This document shows, in pieces, positions 9,190-17,654 of a stretch of DNA of 64,000 bases (positions are counted from its first letter, which is position 1; the number at the start of each line of letters is the position of its first letter). Origin of the DNA: Arthrobacter oryzae (GTDB lineage: Bacteria > Actinomycetota > Actinomycetes > Actinomycetales > Micrococcaceae); contig NZ_JAUSSM010000005.1 of NCBI RefSeq assembly GCF_030812315.1, forward strand, positions 186,001-250,000, written 5' to 3'. A program made the translations under genes and the position numbers. The notes beneath the pieces are model-generated. The model saw only the letters and a program-made list of their open reading frames with translations. It was not told where the DNA came from and made no database searches.

Positions 9190-9957
9190 ATGCTGGTTCC
9201 CTCCCGCCGTCGTCTGCGGATCGAAGTCTGGATTGTCCTGGGTCTGTCACTGGGGCAGTCCGCCGTGTACTCGGTCGTGCAGCTGCTGGACAAGATGACG
9301 CGTGCACCCCTGGCGGAGGGCACCTCCACACTGAACCGCTCGCAGAGCACCCGCGAATACTTCGACCTGACGTACCAGCTGCTGGACATTGTGTTCGCGC
9401 TGGTGCCGGTGCTGCTGGTGATCTACTTCCTCACCGAGCACCGGCCGGCAGGGGAGTCCGGCGCCTCGGCCTTCCGCAAACTTGGTTTCAACTTTGCCCG
9501 TCCGGGCAAAGACCTCCTGCAGGGGCTGGGCCTCGCAGCGCTGATCGGCATTCCGTCCCTGGGGCTCTACGCGGCCGGCCGGGCGCTGGGCATCACCACC
9601 GCCATCATTCCCAGCGCACTGGACGCCTACTGGTGGACCATTCCTGTGCTGATCCTCTCCGCCGTACGCCACGGGATCGTTGAGGAAGTCATCGTGGTGG
9701 GGTACCTGCTGGACCGGCTCGGCAAATTCGGGTGGAGCATGCCGCTGGCCATCTTCGCCAGCTCCATGCTCCGGGGCAGCTACCACCTCTACCAGGGCTT
9801 CGGCCCGTTCATCGGCAACGCCGTGATGGGCGCGGTGTTTGCCTGGATCTACACGAAGACCCGCCGGGTTATGCCGTTGGTGATCGCCCACGCGCTGCTG
9901 GACATCGTGGCTTTCGTCGGCTTCAGCCTCTTCGGCAAGGCCATGGGGCTGGGCTAG
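9190..9957 (+). CDS. CPBP-family intramembrane metalloprotease
   Basis: 255 residues from the ATG at 9190; the longer open frame from 9028 overlaps the divergent phosphatase. Several hydrophobic segments indicate a polytopic membrane protein. The CAAX-protease/bacteriocin-processing motifs are present: a Glu-Glu pair in RHGIVEEVIVVGYLLDRL, a histidine in RGSYHLYQGFG, and the last motif HALLDIVAF. Members cleave substrates within the membrane; this one's target is unknown. It is divergent from the phosphatase and may share its promoter region. Confidence 0.9.
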   Translation: MLVPSRRRLRIEVWIVLGLSLGQSAVYSVVQLLDKMTRAPLAEGTSTLNRSQSTREYFDLTYQLLDIVFALVPVLLVIYFLTEHRPAGESGASAFRKLGFNFARPGKDLLQGLGLAALIGIPSLGLYAAGRALGITTAIIPSALDAYWWTIPVLILSAVRHGIVEEVIVVGYLLDRLGKFGWSMPLAIFASSMLRGSYHLYQGFGPFIGNAVMGAVFAWIYTKTRRVMPLVIAHALLDIVAFVGFSLFGKAMGLG

Positions 9958-9994
9958 CGGCAGGCCGCCGACCAGGGCGATCGGCTTAAAAGGA

Positions 9995-10046
9995 TTCGGC
10001 CGCTATCGGTGGGTGACGTCGTTGGCACCCGCTGATAGCGGCCGAA
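9995..10046. terminator. Long hairpin between convergent CPBP and VOC genes
   Basis: The arms 9995-10007 and 10034-10046 (TTCGGCCGCTATC and its complement) are perfect. Pairing continues inward through G-U wobbles to about 10015/10026, giving about 21 pairs. AAAA/TT-poor flanks suggest a rho-assisted or stem-only bidirectional terminator. Confidence 0.75.
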
Positions 10047-10101
10047 GTTCAGGGGCAGCAGGCTGCCCGTGGTCCAAGGCGGACCACATAGCGGATCAGG
10101 A

Positions 10102-10740
10102 TCAGATGGTTACTGCCCCGGCGGCGGTTTCGAAAGTGACGGAAAGGATTCCCGGCGTCCCGTGAGGGGCGATCCAGTTCACCGCAACGTCTTCCAGCGG
10201 CCGTTCCACCGGTTCGCCCAGCCACTCCGTGACCCGCTCCGCGGAGCCGGCAATGGTGAGGCTGGACATCTTGACGTTGCTTGCGTAGGCGTTGGACGGG
10301 TGAAGGTCCGGGTCGCCTTCCCACTTGAGCATGTAGGGCACCTGCGGGTCCGCGATGAGGCCCAGGATGCCGATCTGCTTCCAGACGAGTTCGCGGCCGT
10401 CGGGGAACTTGCGGTTGCCGTTGACGGCGGAGCGGCCGAGGCGTTCTTCGAACGGTGCCAGGTCGTCCACTTCGACGCACCAGCCCATCCAGCCGCCACC
10501 GGCTGCGGAGCGTGCCCGAACGGCTTGGCCGAACGGAGCCTTGTCGGATGCCGGGTGGTCCAGGACCTCCACGACCTCCAGGTATTTGTGCCCGGCGAGC
10601 GGGATGATCATATTGCGGGTGCCGAAACGGGGGTGCACCCCGCCCTTTACGGCTTCGACGCCGAGGGCGGACGAAATACGTTCGGTGGTGGCTGCCAAGC
10701 CATCCTGTTCACAGGCGTAAGAGACGTGATCCATGCGCAT
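10102..10740 (-). CDS. VOC-family (glyoxalase-like) protein
   Basis: 212 residues, opening with MRMDHVSYACEQDGLA, the first beta-strand with a potential metal-binding His of the glyoxalase-3-like fold. HKYLEVVEVLDHPAS carries the acidic residue usual at the second metal site. It is a single cytoplasmic protein with no operon partner. The family includes lyases, isomerases and dioxygenases, so the reaction is unknown. Two in-frame ATGs lie at the start (10740 and 10734). Confidence 0.85.
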   Translation of the reverse strand: MRMDHVSYACEQDGLAATTERISSALGVEAVKGGVHPRFGTRNMIIPLAGHKYLEVVEVLDHPASDKAPFGQAVRARSAAGGGWMGWCVEVDDLAPFEERLGRSAVNGNRKFPDGRELVWKQIGILGLIADPQVPYMLKWEGDPDLHPSNAYASNVKMSSLTIAGSAERVTEWLGEPVERPLEDVAVNWIAPHGTPGILSVTFETAAGAVTI

Positions 10741-10887
10741 GCCATCATCTTGGCACTTTGTGATGGAGCTCTCAGCTAAGGTTCCCCTAACTGTGATGGG
10801 ATGTCCTTGGAGACCCGCCTGAAGACCACGAAATCACACGCCTGACGTCCTTCGTCACAAAGCTGTTCACGCGCAACTTCCCATTCC

Positions 10888-10893
10888 TAGACT
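10888..10893 (+). promoter_or_regulatory. Candidate -10 element upstream of metY riboswitch
   Basis: TAGACT ends 4 bases before the first riboswitch base. The same hexamer stands at nearly the same distance (5 bases) before the metX riboswitch, which supports a promoter role. A plausible -35 (TTCACG at 10866) is weak. Confidence 0.5.
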
Positions 10894-10897
10894 GGGC

Positions 10898-11012
10898 CCA
10901 GGTCATGAGCGCCAGCACTGAGCCCCGGCTTGCTGGCCGGCAACCCTCGTTCCGCGGTGGGGTGCCCCGGGTGAAGACCTGGCCCTCCGGCAACCGCCGG
11001 GCGGCAAGCGCG
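10898..11012 (+). ncRNA. SAM-IV riboswitch upstream of metY
   Basis: The P1 stem is CCAGGTC (10898-10904) with GACCTGG (10976-10982). Between them is the conserved SAM-IV core: CATGAGCGCCAGC, the GCCCCGGCTTGCTGGCCGG hairpin, GCAACCCTC, and GGGGTGCCCCGGGTGAAGAC. A downstream hairpin (CCGGC/GCCGG, about 10986-10999) matches the extra 3' element of this class. SAM-IV is an actinobacterial aptamer that binds S-adenosylmethionine and shuts off methionine genes. The arrangement matches the copy at 12533. The 3' end is approximate. Confidence 0.92.
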
Positions 11013-11080
11013 GCACCGGTCCTGCCACGGCATATATCCTGCCTCCGGCACAGGTGCCCTTCCCAAGAAGGAGCTTCCCG

Positions 11081-12397
11081 ATGTCCAACGCATGGTAATT
11101 CGAAACCCGCCAGATCCACGCCGGCCAGGAGCCGGACAGCGCCACCGGTGCCAGGGCGCTGCCGATCTACCAGACGACGTCGTTCGTGTTCCCGAGCGCG
11201 GAGAGCGCAGCCAACCGTTTTGCGCTGGCCGAGCTTGCGCCCATCTACACGCGGATCGGCAACCCCACCCAGGACGCGGTGGAACAGCGCGTGGCCAGCC
11301 TCGAAGGCGGCCTGGCAGCGCTCCTGCTCAGCTCGGGCCAGACTGCCGAGACGTTCGCCATCCTCAATGTCGCCGAAGCCGGCGACCACGTGGTGGCCAG
11401 CCCCAGCCTCTACGGCGGCACGTACAACTTGCTGGCCCACACCCTGAAGAAGTTCGGCATCTCGGTGACGTTCGTGGAGGATCCGGACAACCTGCAGCAG
11501 TGGCAGGACGCCGTCCGGCCCAACACCAAGCTCTTCTTCGCCGAGGTGGTGTCCAACCCGCGCCAGGACGTTCTGGACATCGAGGGTGTCTCGCGCACCG
11601 CCCACGAGGCAGGCGTGCCGCTGATTGTGGACAATACGCTGTCAACGCCGTACCTCATCCGGCCATTGGAGTGGGGCGCGGACATCGTGGTTCACTCGGC
11701 AACGAAGTACCTTGGCGGCCACGGCAGTGCCATCGCCGGAGTAATCGTGGACTCGGGCAACTTCGACTTCGGCAAGGACCCCGGGAAGTTCCCGGGCTTC
11801 AACACCCCGGACCCAACGTACAACGGACTCGTGTACGCACGGGACCTCGGGGCGGAGGGTGCCTTGGGGGCCAACCTCTCCTACATCCTCAAGGCCAGGG
11901 TCCAGCTGCTTCGCGACCTGGGCTCGGCAGTTTCCCCGTTCAACGCCTTCCTCATCGCCCAGGGACTGGAAACCCTGAGCCTGCGCGTTGAGCGCCACGT
12001 TGCCAATGCGCTGAGCGTTGCCGAATGGCTGGAAGCCCGGTCCGACGTCGAATCCGTTGCCTATGCAGGGCTTCCGTCCAGCCCCTGGTACGAGCGGGGC
12101 CGTAAGTACGGGCCAAAGGGCACCGGCGCTATCGTGTCGTTCAACATTGCCGGCGGGGCCGAGGCCGGTAAGCGGTTCGTGGATGCCTTGGAACTTCACT
12201 CCCATGTGGCGAACATCGGCGACGTGCGCTCCCTGGTCATCCACCCGGCGTCGACCACGCACAGCCAGCTGACAGCCGAACAGCAGGCCGTGGCGGGCGT
12301 GACGCCGGGACTGGTCCGGCTCTCGGTGGGGCTGGAACATATCGATGACATCATCGCCGACCTTGACGCCGGATTCCGCGCCGCCAAAGGCGACTGA
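11081..12397 (+). pseudogene. metY: O-acetylhomoserine sulfhydrylase with in-frame stop at codon 6
   Basis: A PLP-dependent Cys/Met-metabolism enzyme that makes homocysteine from O-acetylhomoserine and sulfide. The expected start ATG at 11081 follows a strong AAGAAGGAG ribosome site, but codon 6 (11096-11098) is TAA. The reading then resumes in frame with FETRQIHAGQEPDSATGARA, the normal N-terminus. The rest is intact to 12397: IYTRIGNPTQDAVE, the PLP-lysine region HSATKYLGGHGS, and the C-terminus. The first in-frame start codon after the stop is a GTG at 11186 (residue 36), with no clear ribosome site; that would give 403 residues. Either this is a recent nonsense mutation, a sequence error, or the protein starts late. 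A SAM-IV riboswitch controls it. Confidence 0.85.
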
Positions 12398-12448
12398 GGG
12401 ACCGGAAGGGGCTGCCCGGACGGACCTGCCGCCGCAGTGCTGACCCCG

Positions 12449-12482
12449 TATGACTCCCGGTGCCACGACGCCGGGAGTCATA
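12449..12482 (+). terminator. Stem-loop after metY
   Basis: TATGACTCCCGG (12449-12460) pairs perfectly over 12 bases with 12471-12482 around a 10-base loop. It separates metY from the second promoter and riboswitch, so metX is probably transcribed independently. There is no T-run. Confidence 0.65.
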
Positions 12483-12521
12483 TTGGTGTCACAATCTTCG
12501 CCATTGCCGGGACGCATTTCG

Positions 12522-12527
12522 TAGACT
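12522..12527 (+). promoter_or_regulatory. Candidate -10 element upstream of metX riboswitch
   Basis: TAGACT lies 5 bases before the riboswitch P1, mirroring the metY promoter. No good -35 is seen at 17 bases. Confidence 0.5.
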
Positions 12528-12532
12528 CACTA

Positions 12533-12645
12533 CAGGTCATGAGTGCCAGCGACAGCCCCGGCTTGCTGGCCGGCAACCCTCCTTACGCGGCGGGGTGCCC
12601 CGGGTGAAGACCTGGCCTGCCGGCCAGTTGGCGGCAGGCAAGCGC
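12533..12645 (+). ncRNA. SAM-IV riboswitch upstream of metX
   Basis: The P1 stem CAGGTC (12533-12538) pairs with GACCTG (12609-12614). The core is nearly identical to the metY copy: CATGAGTGCCAGC, GCCCCGGCTTGCTGGCCGG, CAACCCTCC, and GGGGTGCCCCGGGTGAAGAC. The downstream hairpin GCCTGCC (12615-12621)/GGCAGGC (12633-12639) is followed by AAGCGCG, as in the first copy. It lies about 18 bases before the metX ATG, so SAM binding could mask the ribosome site. Confidence 0.93.
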
Positions 12646-12662
12646 GAAGAAGAGGTCCTCAG

Positions 12663-13850
12663 ATGACGATTGCCGTCACCCGCAGCGGTGTACCCGAAAC
12701 AAACATTCACGCAGCGAGCAACACAGTGAATACCAACACCACAGGCACCGCCCCTCAGGGCACCTTCCCTGACGGCGCCGTCAGGTTCCTGAGCATCGGA
12801 GGCCTTGACCTTGAAGCCGGCGGTCATCTGCCCGACGTCACGCTCGGCTACGAAACCTGGGGAACGCTGAACGCGGACCGTTCCAACGCCGTGCTGGTGC
12901 AGCATGCACTCACCGGCAGCACCCATGTGACCAGGGGGGCAAGCGACGAAGAAGGCTGGTGGGAGCAGCTTGCCGGCCCGGGCGCCCCCGTTGATACCGA
13001 CAAGTACTTCGTGGTCTCCATCAACATCGTGGGCGGCTGTTACGGTTCCACCGGCCCGTCCACCCCCGCCCCGGACGGGAAGCCCTGGGGCTCGCGGTTC
13101 CCCTTGGTCACCCTGCGGGACACCACCGCGGCAGAGGCCCGGCTGGCGGATGCACTGGGCATCGGGAGCTGGTACGCGGTGCTGGGCGGATCCATGGGCG
13201 GAGCCCGCGCCCTGGAATGGGCCGTGAGCTACCCGGACCGGGTCCGGCGCTGCGGCGTGATTTCCATTGGCGCCAGCAGCACCGCCGAGCAGATCGCCTT
13301 CGCCCAGGCGCAAACCCTCGCCATCCGCCAGGACGTCAACTTCAATGGCGGCGACTACTACGGCGGCCCCGAGCCTGAAGCCGGGCTGGCCCTTGCCCGC
13401 AGGATTGCACACATCACGTACCGCTCCGCGGGCGAGTTCGAGACCCGCTTCGGCCGCAGCGCCCAGGGCGGTGAAGCGCCGCTCCAGGCAGTCTCGCTGG
13501 GCGACCGCGGCCGCTACCAGGTGGAGAGCTACCTCGACCACCAGGGCACCAAACTGGTCCGGCGTTTCGATGCCAACAGCTACATCGCGATCACCGAGGC
13601 ACTCATGAGCCACGACGTCGGCCGGGGCCGCGGTCCGCTCAAGGAAGCCCTGGCACAGACCAAGGCCGAATTCTTCATTGCCGCTGTGGACACTGACCGG
13701 CTGTATTTCCCTGCCCAGTCGCACGAACTCGCCGCTGCGCTCCCGGGTGAGGTGCCGGTGCACGTGATCGAGGCGCCCATCGGCCACGACGGATTCCTGA
13801 CCGAGATCGGCCAGCTCAACAAGCAGCTTCGGCAGAACTTCTTCGCGTAG
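12663..13850 (+). CDS. metX: Homoserine O-acetyltransferase
   Basis: 395 residues from the ATG at 12663, just after the riboswitch; an upstream open frame overlaps the riboswitch and is rejected. It is an alpha/beta-hydrolase-fold enzyme that acetylates homoserine with acetyl-CoA, feeding MetY. The nucleophile elbow is LGGSMGGARALEW. The triad aspartate is in AAVDTDRLYFP and the histidine in GHDGFLTEIGQ. The first ~40 residues are a low-conservation Thr/Asn-rich extension. It is controlled by SAM-IV, likely at translation initiation. Confidence 0.95.
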   Translation: MTIAVTRSGVPETNIHAASNTVNTNTTGTAPQGTFPDGAVRFLSIGGLDLEAGGHLPDVTLGYETWGTLNADRSNAVLVQHALTGSTHVTRGASDEEGWWEQLAGPGAPVDTDKYFVVSINIVGGCYGSTGPSTPAPDGKPWGSRFPLVTLRDTTAAEARLADALGIGSWYAVLGGSMGGARALEWAVSYPDRVRRCGVISIGASSTAEQIAFAQAQTLAIRQDVNFNGGDYYGGPEPEAGLALARRIAHITYRSAGEFETRFGRSAQGGEAPLQAVSLGDRGRYQVESYLDHQGTKLVRRFDANSYIAITEALMSHDVGRGRGPLKEALAQTKAEFFIAAVDTDRLYFPAQSHELAAALPGEVPVHVIEAPIGHDGFLTEIGQLNKQLRQNFFA

Positions 13851-13858
13851 TACGCCCC

Positions 13859-13907
13859 GCTCAATGTGCATTTTTGCAGAGCAGTCCTGCAGAAAATGGC
13901 GTTGAGC
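13859..13907 (+). terminator. Stem-loop after metX
   Basis: GCTCAA (13859-13864) pairs with TTGAGC (13902-13907). Inside, CATTTTTGCAG pairs with CTGCAGAAAATG apart from one mismatch, around the loop AGCAGTC. It begins 8 bases after the metX stop. Confidence 0.6.
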
Positions 13908-13948
13908 CTGCGGCAATGTGAGTCCATACTCTAGGGGACCGGCGCGTT

Positions 13949-13964
13949 GGTGGTGCACATCACA
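13949..13964 (+). promoter_or_regulatory. Weak CRP/GlxR-like site upstream of MHS transporter
   Basis: GGTGG-TGCACA-TCACA resembles TGTGA-N6-TCACA, with one perfect half-site and two mismatches in the other. It lies 60 bases before the transporter start. The call is tentative. Confidence 0.3.
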
Positions 13965-14023
13965 CGCGTCCGCTACGGAATGGTCCACATGGTGTCGACG
14001 GAGACGCCGAAGGAGTTCACAAA

Positions 14024-15406
14024 ATGAGCACACAAAACTCTGCCGCAAGGCGCACGGACGAGACTGACGTCAAAGCCTCAGGGCTGAGGAAAGTGGTAAC
14101 GGCCTCAATGGCCGGCACCGTTGTGGAATGGTATGAGTTCTTCCTCTACGCCTCCGCGGCCACCTTGGTCTTCGGCAAGATGTTCTTTCCCAATTCCGGT
14201 ACGGAGCTGGACGGGATCATTGCCGCCTTCGTCACGTATGCGGTGGGCTTCGTCGCCCGCCCCATCGGCGGCATCGTCTTCGGCCACTTCGGCGACAAGT
14301 TCGGCCGCAAGCAGCTGCTCCAGCTGAGCATCATCCTGGTGGGCGTCTCCACCTTCCTGATGGGCTGCCTGCCCACCTTCGCGCAGATCGGCTACTGGGC
14401 TCCGGCACTGCTGGTGTTCCTGCGCTTCGTGCAGGGTTTCGCCGTCGGCGGTGAATGGGGCGGCGCCGTGCTGCTCGTAGCCGAACACAGCCCCAGCAAG
14501 TCGCGCGGATTCTGGTCCAGCTGGCCTCAGTCCGCCGTCCCCATGGGCAACCTCCTGGCCACCGGCGTGCTGTTCACGCTGTCCTCCACGCTGTCCTCCG
14601 CGGACTTCCTCGGCTGGGGCTGGCGCGTGGCGTTCTGGCTGTCCGCGGTGATCGTGATCGTCGGCTACTACATCCGCACCAAGGTCCAGGATGCCCCCAT
14701 CTTCCTCGAGGCCCGCAAGGAAGTCACCGTGGAAAAGAAGGGTTACGGCGTCGCCGAAGTCTTCCGCCGCTACCCGCGCGGTGTCTTCACCGCCATGGGC
14801 CTGCGGTTCGCGGAAAACATCCTCTACTACCTCGTGGTCACGTTCTCCATCACGTACCTGAAGGTCGTGGTCCAGACCGACACCTCCAGGATCCTGCTGC
14901 TCCTGCTTGTGGCACACTTCATCCACTTCTGCGCAGTGCCGCTGGTGGGAAAGATGTCCGACGCCTTCGGCCGCCGCCCCGTGTACATGGCCGGCGCGAT
15001 CCTCGGCGGCACGTGGGGCTTCTTCGCCTTCCCCATGATGGACACCGCCAACGACCTCGTCATCCTCGCCGCCATCACCATCGGGCTCCTTTTCCACGCG
15101 CTGATGTACGCCGGGCAGCCGTCCATCATGGCCGAGATGTTCCCCACCCGGATGCGCTATTCGGGCGTATCGCTGGGCTACCAGGTCACCTCGATCGTCG
15201 CCGGTTCCCTGGCGCCGATCATCGCCACCGCCCTGCTGAGCACCTTCAAGTCCTCCACCCCGGTGGCGCTGTACCTGCTGGGCGCCTGCATCGTGACGGC
15301 GGTTTCCGTGTACTTCCTCAAGGAGACGCGCGGCATTTCCCTGCACGACGTCGACGCGGCAGACGCGCAGGGCACGGCGGACCTCCTTGCCGCAGGCAAG
15401 AAGTAG
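14024..15406 (+). CDS. MFS transporter, metabolite:H+ symporter (MHS) family
   Basis: 460 residues with about 12 hydrophobic segments. The MHS hallmark GTVVEWYEFFLYASAATLVF opens TM1. The loop 2-3 motif GHFGDKFGRKQLL and FVQGFAVGGEWGGAVLL in TM4 are present. Family members import organic acids, betaine, proline or shikimate with protons. The zinc dehydrogenase starts 6 bp downstream, and mmsB/mmsA follow beyond the LysR gene, so an organic acid substrate such as a hydroxy- or branched-chain acid is a reasonable inference. The exact substrate is unknown. Confidence 0.92.
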   Translation: MSTQNSAARRTDETDVKASGLRKVVTASMAGTVVEWYEFFLYASAATLVFGKMFFPNSGTELDGIIAAFVTYAVGFVARPIGGIVFGHFGDKFGRKQLLQLSIILVGVSTFLMGCLPTFAQIGYWAPALLVFLRFVQGFAVGGEWGGAVLLVAEHSPSKSRGFWSSWPQSAVPMGNLLATGVLFTLSSTLSSADFLGWGWRVAFWLSAVIVIVGYYIRTKVQDAPIFLEARKEVTVEKKGYGVAEVFRRYPRGVFTAMGLRFAENILYYLVVTFSITYLKVVVQTDTSRILLLLLVAHFIHFCAVPLVGKMSDAFGRRPVYMAGAILGGTWGFFAFPMMDTANDLVILAAITIGLLFHALMYAGQPSIMAEMFPTRMRYSGVSLGYQVTSIVAGSLAPIIATALLSTFKSSTPVALYLLGACIVTAVSVYFLKETRGISLHDVDAADAQGTADLLAAGKK

Positions 15407-15412
15407 TCCCTT

Positions 15413-16531
15413 ATGCGAGCAGCAGTCCTCTACTCCACGGTTCCCGCAGGAACCGGCTACACCGAAGCCCGTCCGCTGCAGATCCAGGAACTGGACCGGC
15501 CCGAACCGCGGTCCGGCGAGCTCGGCGTCGCTATCACCTACTCAAGCCTGTGCCACTCGGACCTTTCGGTGGTGGACGGCTCCCGCGTCAGGCCGCTGCC
15601 TATGGCGCTCGGACACGAAGCCGTGGGCAGGGTGGTGGCTGTCGGCGAGGGCGTGGACGACGTCTCGACCGGCGACCACGTGGTGCTGGTCTTCGTCCCC
15701 AGCTGCGGAAACTGCCGCGCATGCCGGGCAGGCCGCCCGGCCCTGTGCCACCGCGCCGCGGAGGTCAACGGCTCGGGGGACCTCCTGCACGGCGAGGCGC
15801 TGCTGCGGACGCCGGCGGGGGAGCGGATCAACCACCACCTTGGAGTCTCGGCCTTTGCGGACTATGCCGTGGTGGCCCGGGAATCCGTCGTCGTGATCGG
15901 CGACGACGTCCCGGACACTGTGGCGGCCATGTTCGGCTGCGCCGTGCTCACCGGAATGGGCGCCGTGCTGAACACGGCGGAGGTCACCGCCGGCCAGTCG
16001 GTGGCCGTGTTCGGGCTCGGCGCGGTGGGCCTGTCCGCCGTGATGGCGGCGTCCCTGGCCAGTGCCGCTGCCGTCATCGCCATCGATCCCAACCAAGGCA
16101 AGCACCAGCTCGCCCGGGACTGCGGCGCCACGGCAGTGGGAACACCCGACGACGCCGCCCGGCTGGTCGCTGAGGCGACCGGCGACGGCGTGGACATCGC
16201 CGTCGAGGCTGTGGGATCCGCCGGGGTGATCGCCTCCTGCCTGGACCTCGTGACGCGCGGCGGCGCCGTCGTCTCCGTCGGACTGCCGAACCCCACCGCG
16301 GAACTGACGGTGGGGGCCCTGCAGTTCGCCGGCGCCGGGAAACGGCTGCTCGGTTCCTACATGGGGGATGCCGTGCCGGAGCGGGACATTCCGCTGTACC
16401 TTGACCACTGGCGGGCAGGGCGGCTTCCCGTGGAGCTGCTGCACACGGACACCAGGCCGCTGGCGGAAATCAATGAAGGCCTCGATGCCCTGGCCGCCGG
16501 CGACGTGGTGCGCCGGCTGTTCCAGGCGTAG
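15413..16531 (+). CDS. Zinc-dependent alcohol dehydrogenase (class III-like, medium chain)
   Basis: 372 residues. The catalytic zinc ligands are in SSLCHSDLSVV and LGHEAVGRVVAVGEG. The structural zinc cysteines are CGNCRACRAGRPALC. GCAVLTGMGAVLNTA is characteristic of the glutathione/mycothiol-formaldehyde and benzyl-alcohol branch. The nucleotide loop is FGLGAVGLSAVMAAS. It is coupled to the MHS transporter (6-bp gap). It converges with the LysR gene at 16607. The substrate alcohol is unknown; it could supply an aldehyde to the MmsA-type dehydrogenase nearby. Confidence 0.9.
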   Translation: MRAAVLYSTVPAGTGYTEARPLQIQELDRPEPRSGELGVAITYSSLCHSDLSVVDGSRVRPLPMALGHEAVGRVVAVGEGVDDVSTGDHVVLVFVPSCGNCRACRAGRPALCHRAAEVNGSGDLLHGEALLRTPAGERINHHLGVSAFADYAVVARESVVVIGDDVPDTVAAMFGCAVLTGMGAVLNTAEVTAGQSVAVFGLGAVGLSAVMAASLASAAAVIAIDPNQGKHQLARDCGATAVGTPDDAARLVAEATGDGVDIAVEAVGSAGVIASCLDLVTRGGAVVSVGLPNPTAELTVGALQFAGAGKRLLGSYMGDAVPERDIPLYLDHWRAGRLPVELLHTDTRPLAEINEGLDALAAGDVVRRLFQA

Positions 16532-16606
16532 CTGCGCTTCAGCAGGCGTAGGTGCACTCCAGTCGGGCGCTTTAGCGGGCGCGCTTTGGCGCGGAAGGCC
16601 CCAGTG

Positions 16607-17512
16607 TCAGGCCGCCAGGATTTCCTGGCGGCCTGACACTTCCGCCTTGAGCGCATCCACTACGGCCCGGACGGACGCCGAGCGGAGCGACTCCGGACGC
16701 GCCACCGCCCAGATGGGCAGCTGGCGCTGGAACAGCTCGGGCAGCACCGGCACGAACTCCGGCTTGTCCGCAACCATGAAATTCGGCAGCAGGCCGATGC
16801 CCGCGCCGCAGCGGACAGCCTCCACCTGGGCGAACACGCTGGTTGCCTGGAAGCTGGATTTGGGGGCGGGCAGCTGTGAGGAGCGGTGTCCCAGTTCGGT
16901 GACCTGCAGCGCCGACTCCACGTAGGAGACAAAGCCGTGATCGCGGACGTCGTCCAGTGCGGCAGGCAGCCCGCGGGACCGGACATACTGCGGGCTGGCG
17001 TAGAGCCGCAGGAAATAGTTGGTGAGGAAGATGGGCTGCGCGTTGGTGACTTCCATCCGGCCCACCACTACTTCCAGGTCCACGCCTGACCGGTTCTGGC
17101 TGGCTTTGCGGGTGGCGCTGAGCATCTCGACGTTCAGCAGCGGATTGTCCTGTTGCAGGCGGACCAGCGCCGGTGCGACGAATTCGGCGCCGAATCCGTC
17201 GGACGTGCTGATCCGGACCATGCCCGAGAGCGAAGCGTCGCCGTTCCCCATGGCTCCGGCGAGTGACCCCAGCGTCGCCTCGATCGCCTCGGCTGCGGCA
17301 ACGGCCTGGCTGCCCAGTTCGGTCAGTTCCCAGCCGTGCGGGGTGCGCTCCAAGGTCCGTCCGCCCAGCTGCTTGTCCAGCGCCAGGATGCGGCGGGAGA
17401 TGGTGGTGTGGGTGGTGCCAAGCGTCTCCGCGACGGCGTTGAACCTGCCCAGCCGGGCAACGGTCAGCAGGATCAGCAGGTCGTCCGGACTCGGCAGCCG
17501 GTTCAAATCCAT
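16607..17512 (-). CDS. LysR-family transcriptional regulator
   Basis: 301 residues. The N-terminal helix-turn-helix (FNAVAETLGTTHTTISRRILALDKQLG, shown here as a region at residues ~24-50) is followed by the effector domain. It is divergent from mmsB, with a 16-bp palindrome in between (17534-17549), so it probably regulates mmsBA and itself. The effector is unknown; 3-hydroxyisobutyrate or a semialdehyde would fit. Confidence 0.9.
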   Translation of the reverse strand: MDLNRLPSPDDLLILLTVARLGRFNAVAETLGTTHTTISRRILALDKQLGGRTLERTPHGWELTELGSQAVAAAEAIEATLGSLAGAMGNGDASLSGMVRISTSDGFGAEFVAPALVRLQQDNPLLNVEMLSATRKASQNRSGVDLEVVVGRMEVTNAQPIFLTNYFLRLYASPQYVRSRGLPAALDDVRDHGFVSYVESALQVTELGHRSSQLPAPKSSFQATSVFAQVEAVRCGAGIGLLPNFMVADKPEFVPVLPELFQRQLPIWAVARPESLRSASVRAVVDALKAEVSGRQEILAA

Positions 17513-17533
17513 GGTTCAGCCTTTTCGGATCAG

Positions 17534-17549
17534 TGTGCATCAATGCACA
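17534..17549. promoter_or_regulatory. Palindromic operator between LysR gene and mmsB
   Basis: TGTGCAT-CA-ATGCACA has perfect 7-base arms. It is 22 bases from the LysR start and 106 bases from mmsB. It is the best candidate LysR recognition site in this gap. Confidence 0.6.
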
Positions 17550-17654
17550 TACCCTCTGTAATTTCTCCCCTTGATTGCACTGTAACAGGGTGTGATGGTG
17601 GATAAGGAACTTCCGGCCGCATCGGCCGGTACACGAAGCAAAGGAGCTTTCGCC

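Noticed and set aside
10905..11447. Short plus-strand frame through the first SAM-IV riboswitch
   Set aside because: It begins inside the aptamer and runs out of frame through metY.
11092..11991. 299-codon frame starting at ATG 11092 as metY start
   Set aside because: It is in a different frame from the enzyme sequence. It only exists because of the ATG in the TGG codon context.
12537..14048. 503-codon minus-strand open frame over metX
   Set aside because: Antisense to metX, with no family pattern. It is produced by high GC in third codon positions.
14105..15346. 413-codon minus-strand open frame over the MHS transporter
   Set aside because: Mirror of the transporter. The His/Glu/Gly-rich composition is typical of an antisense frame.
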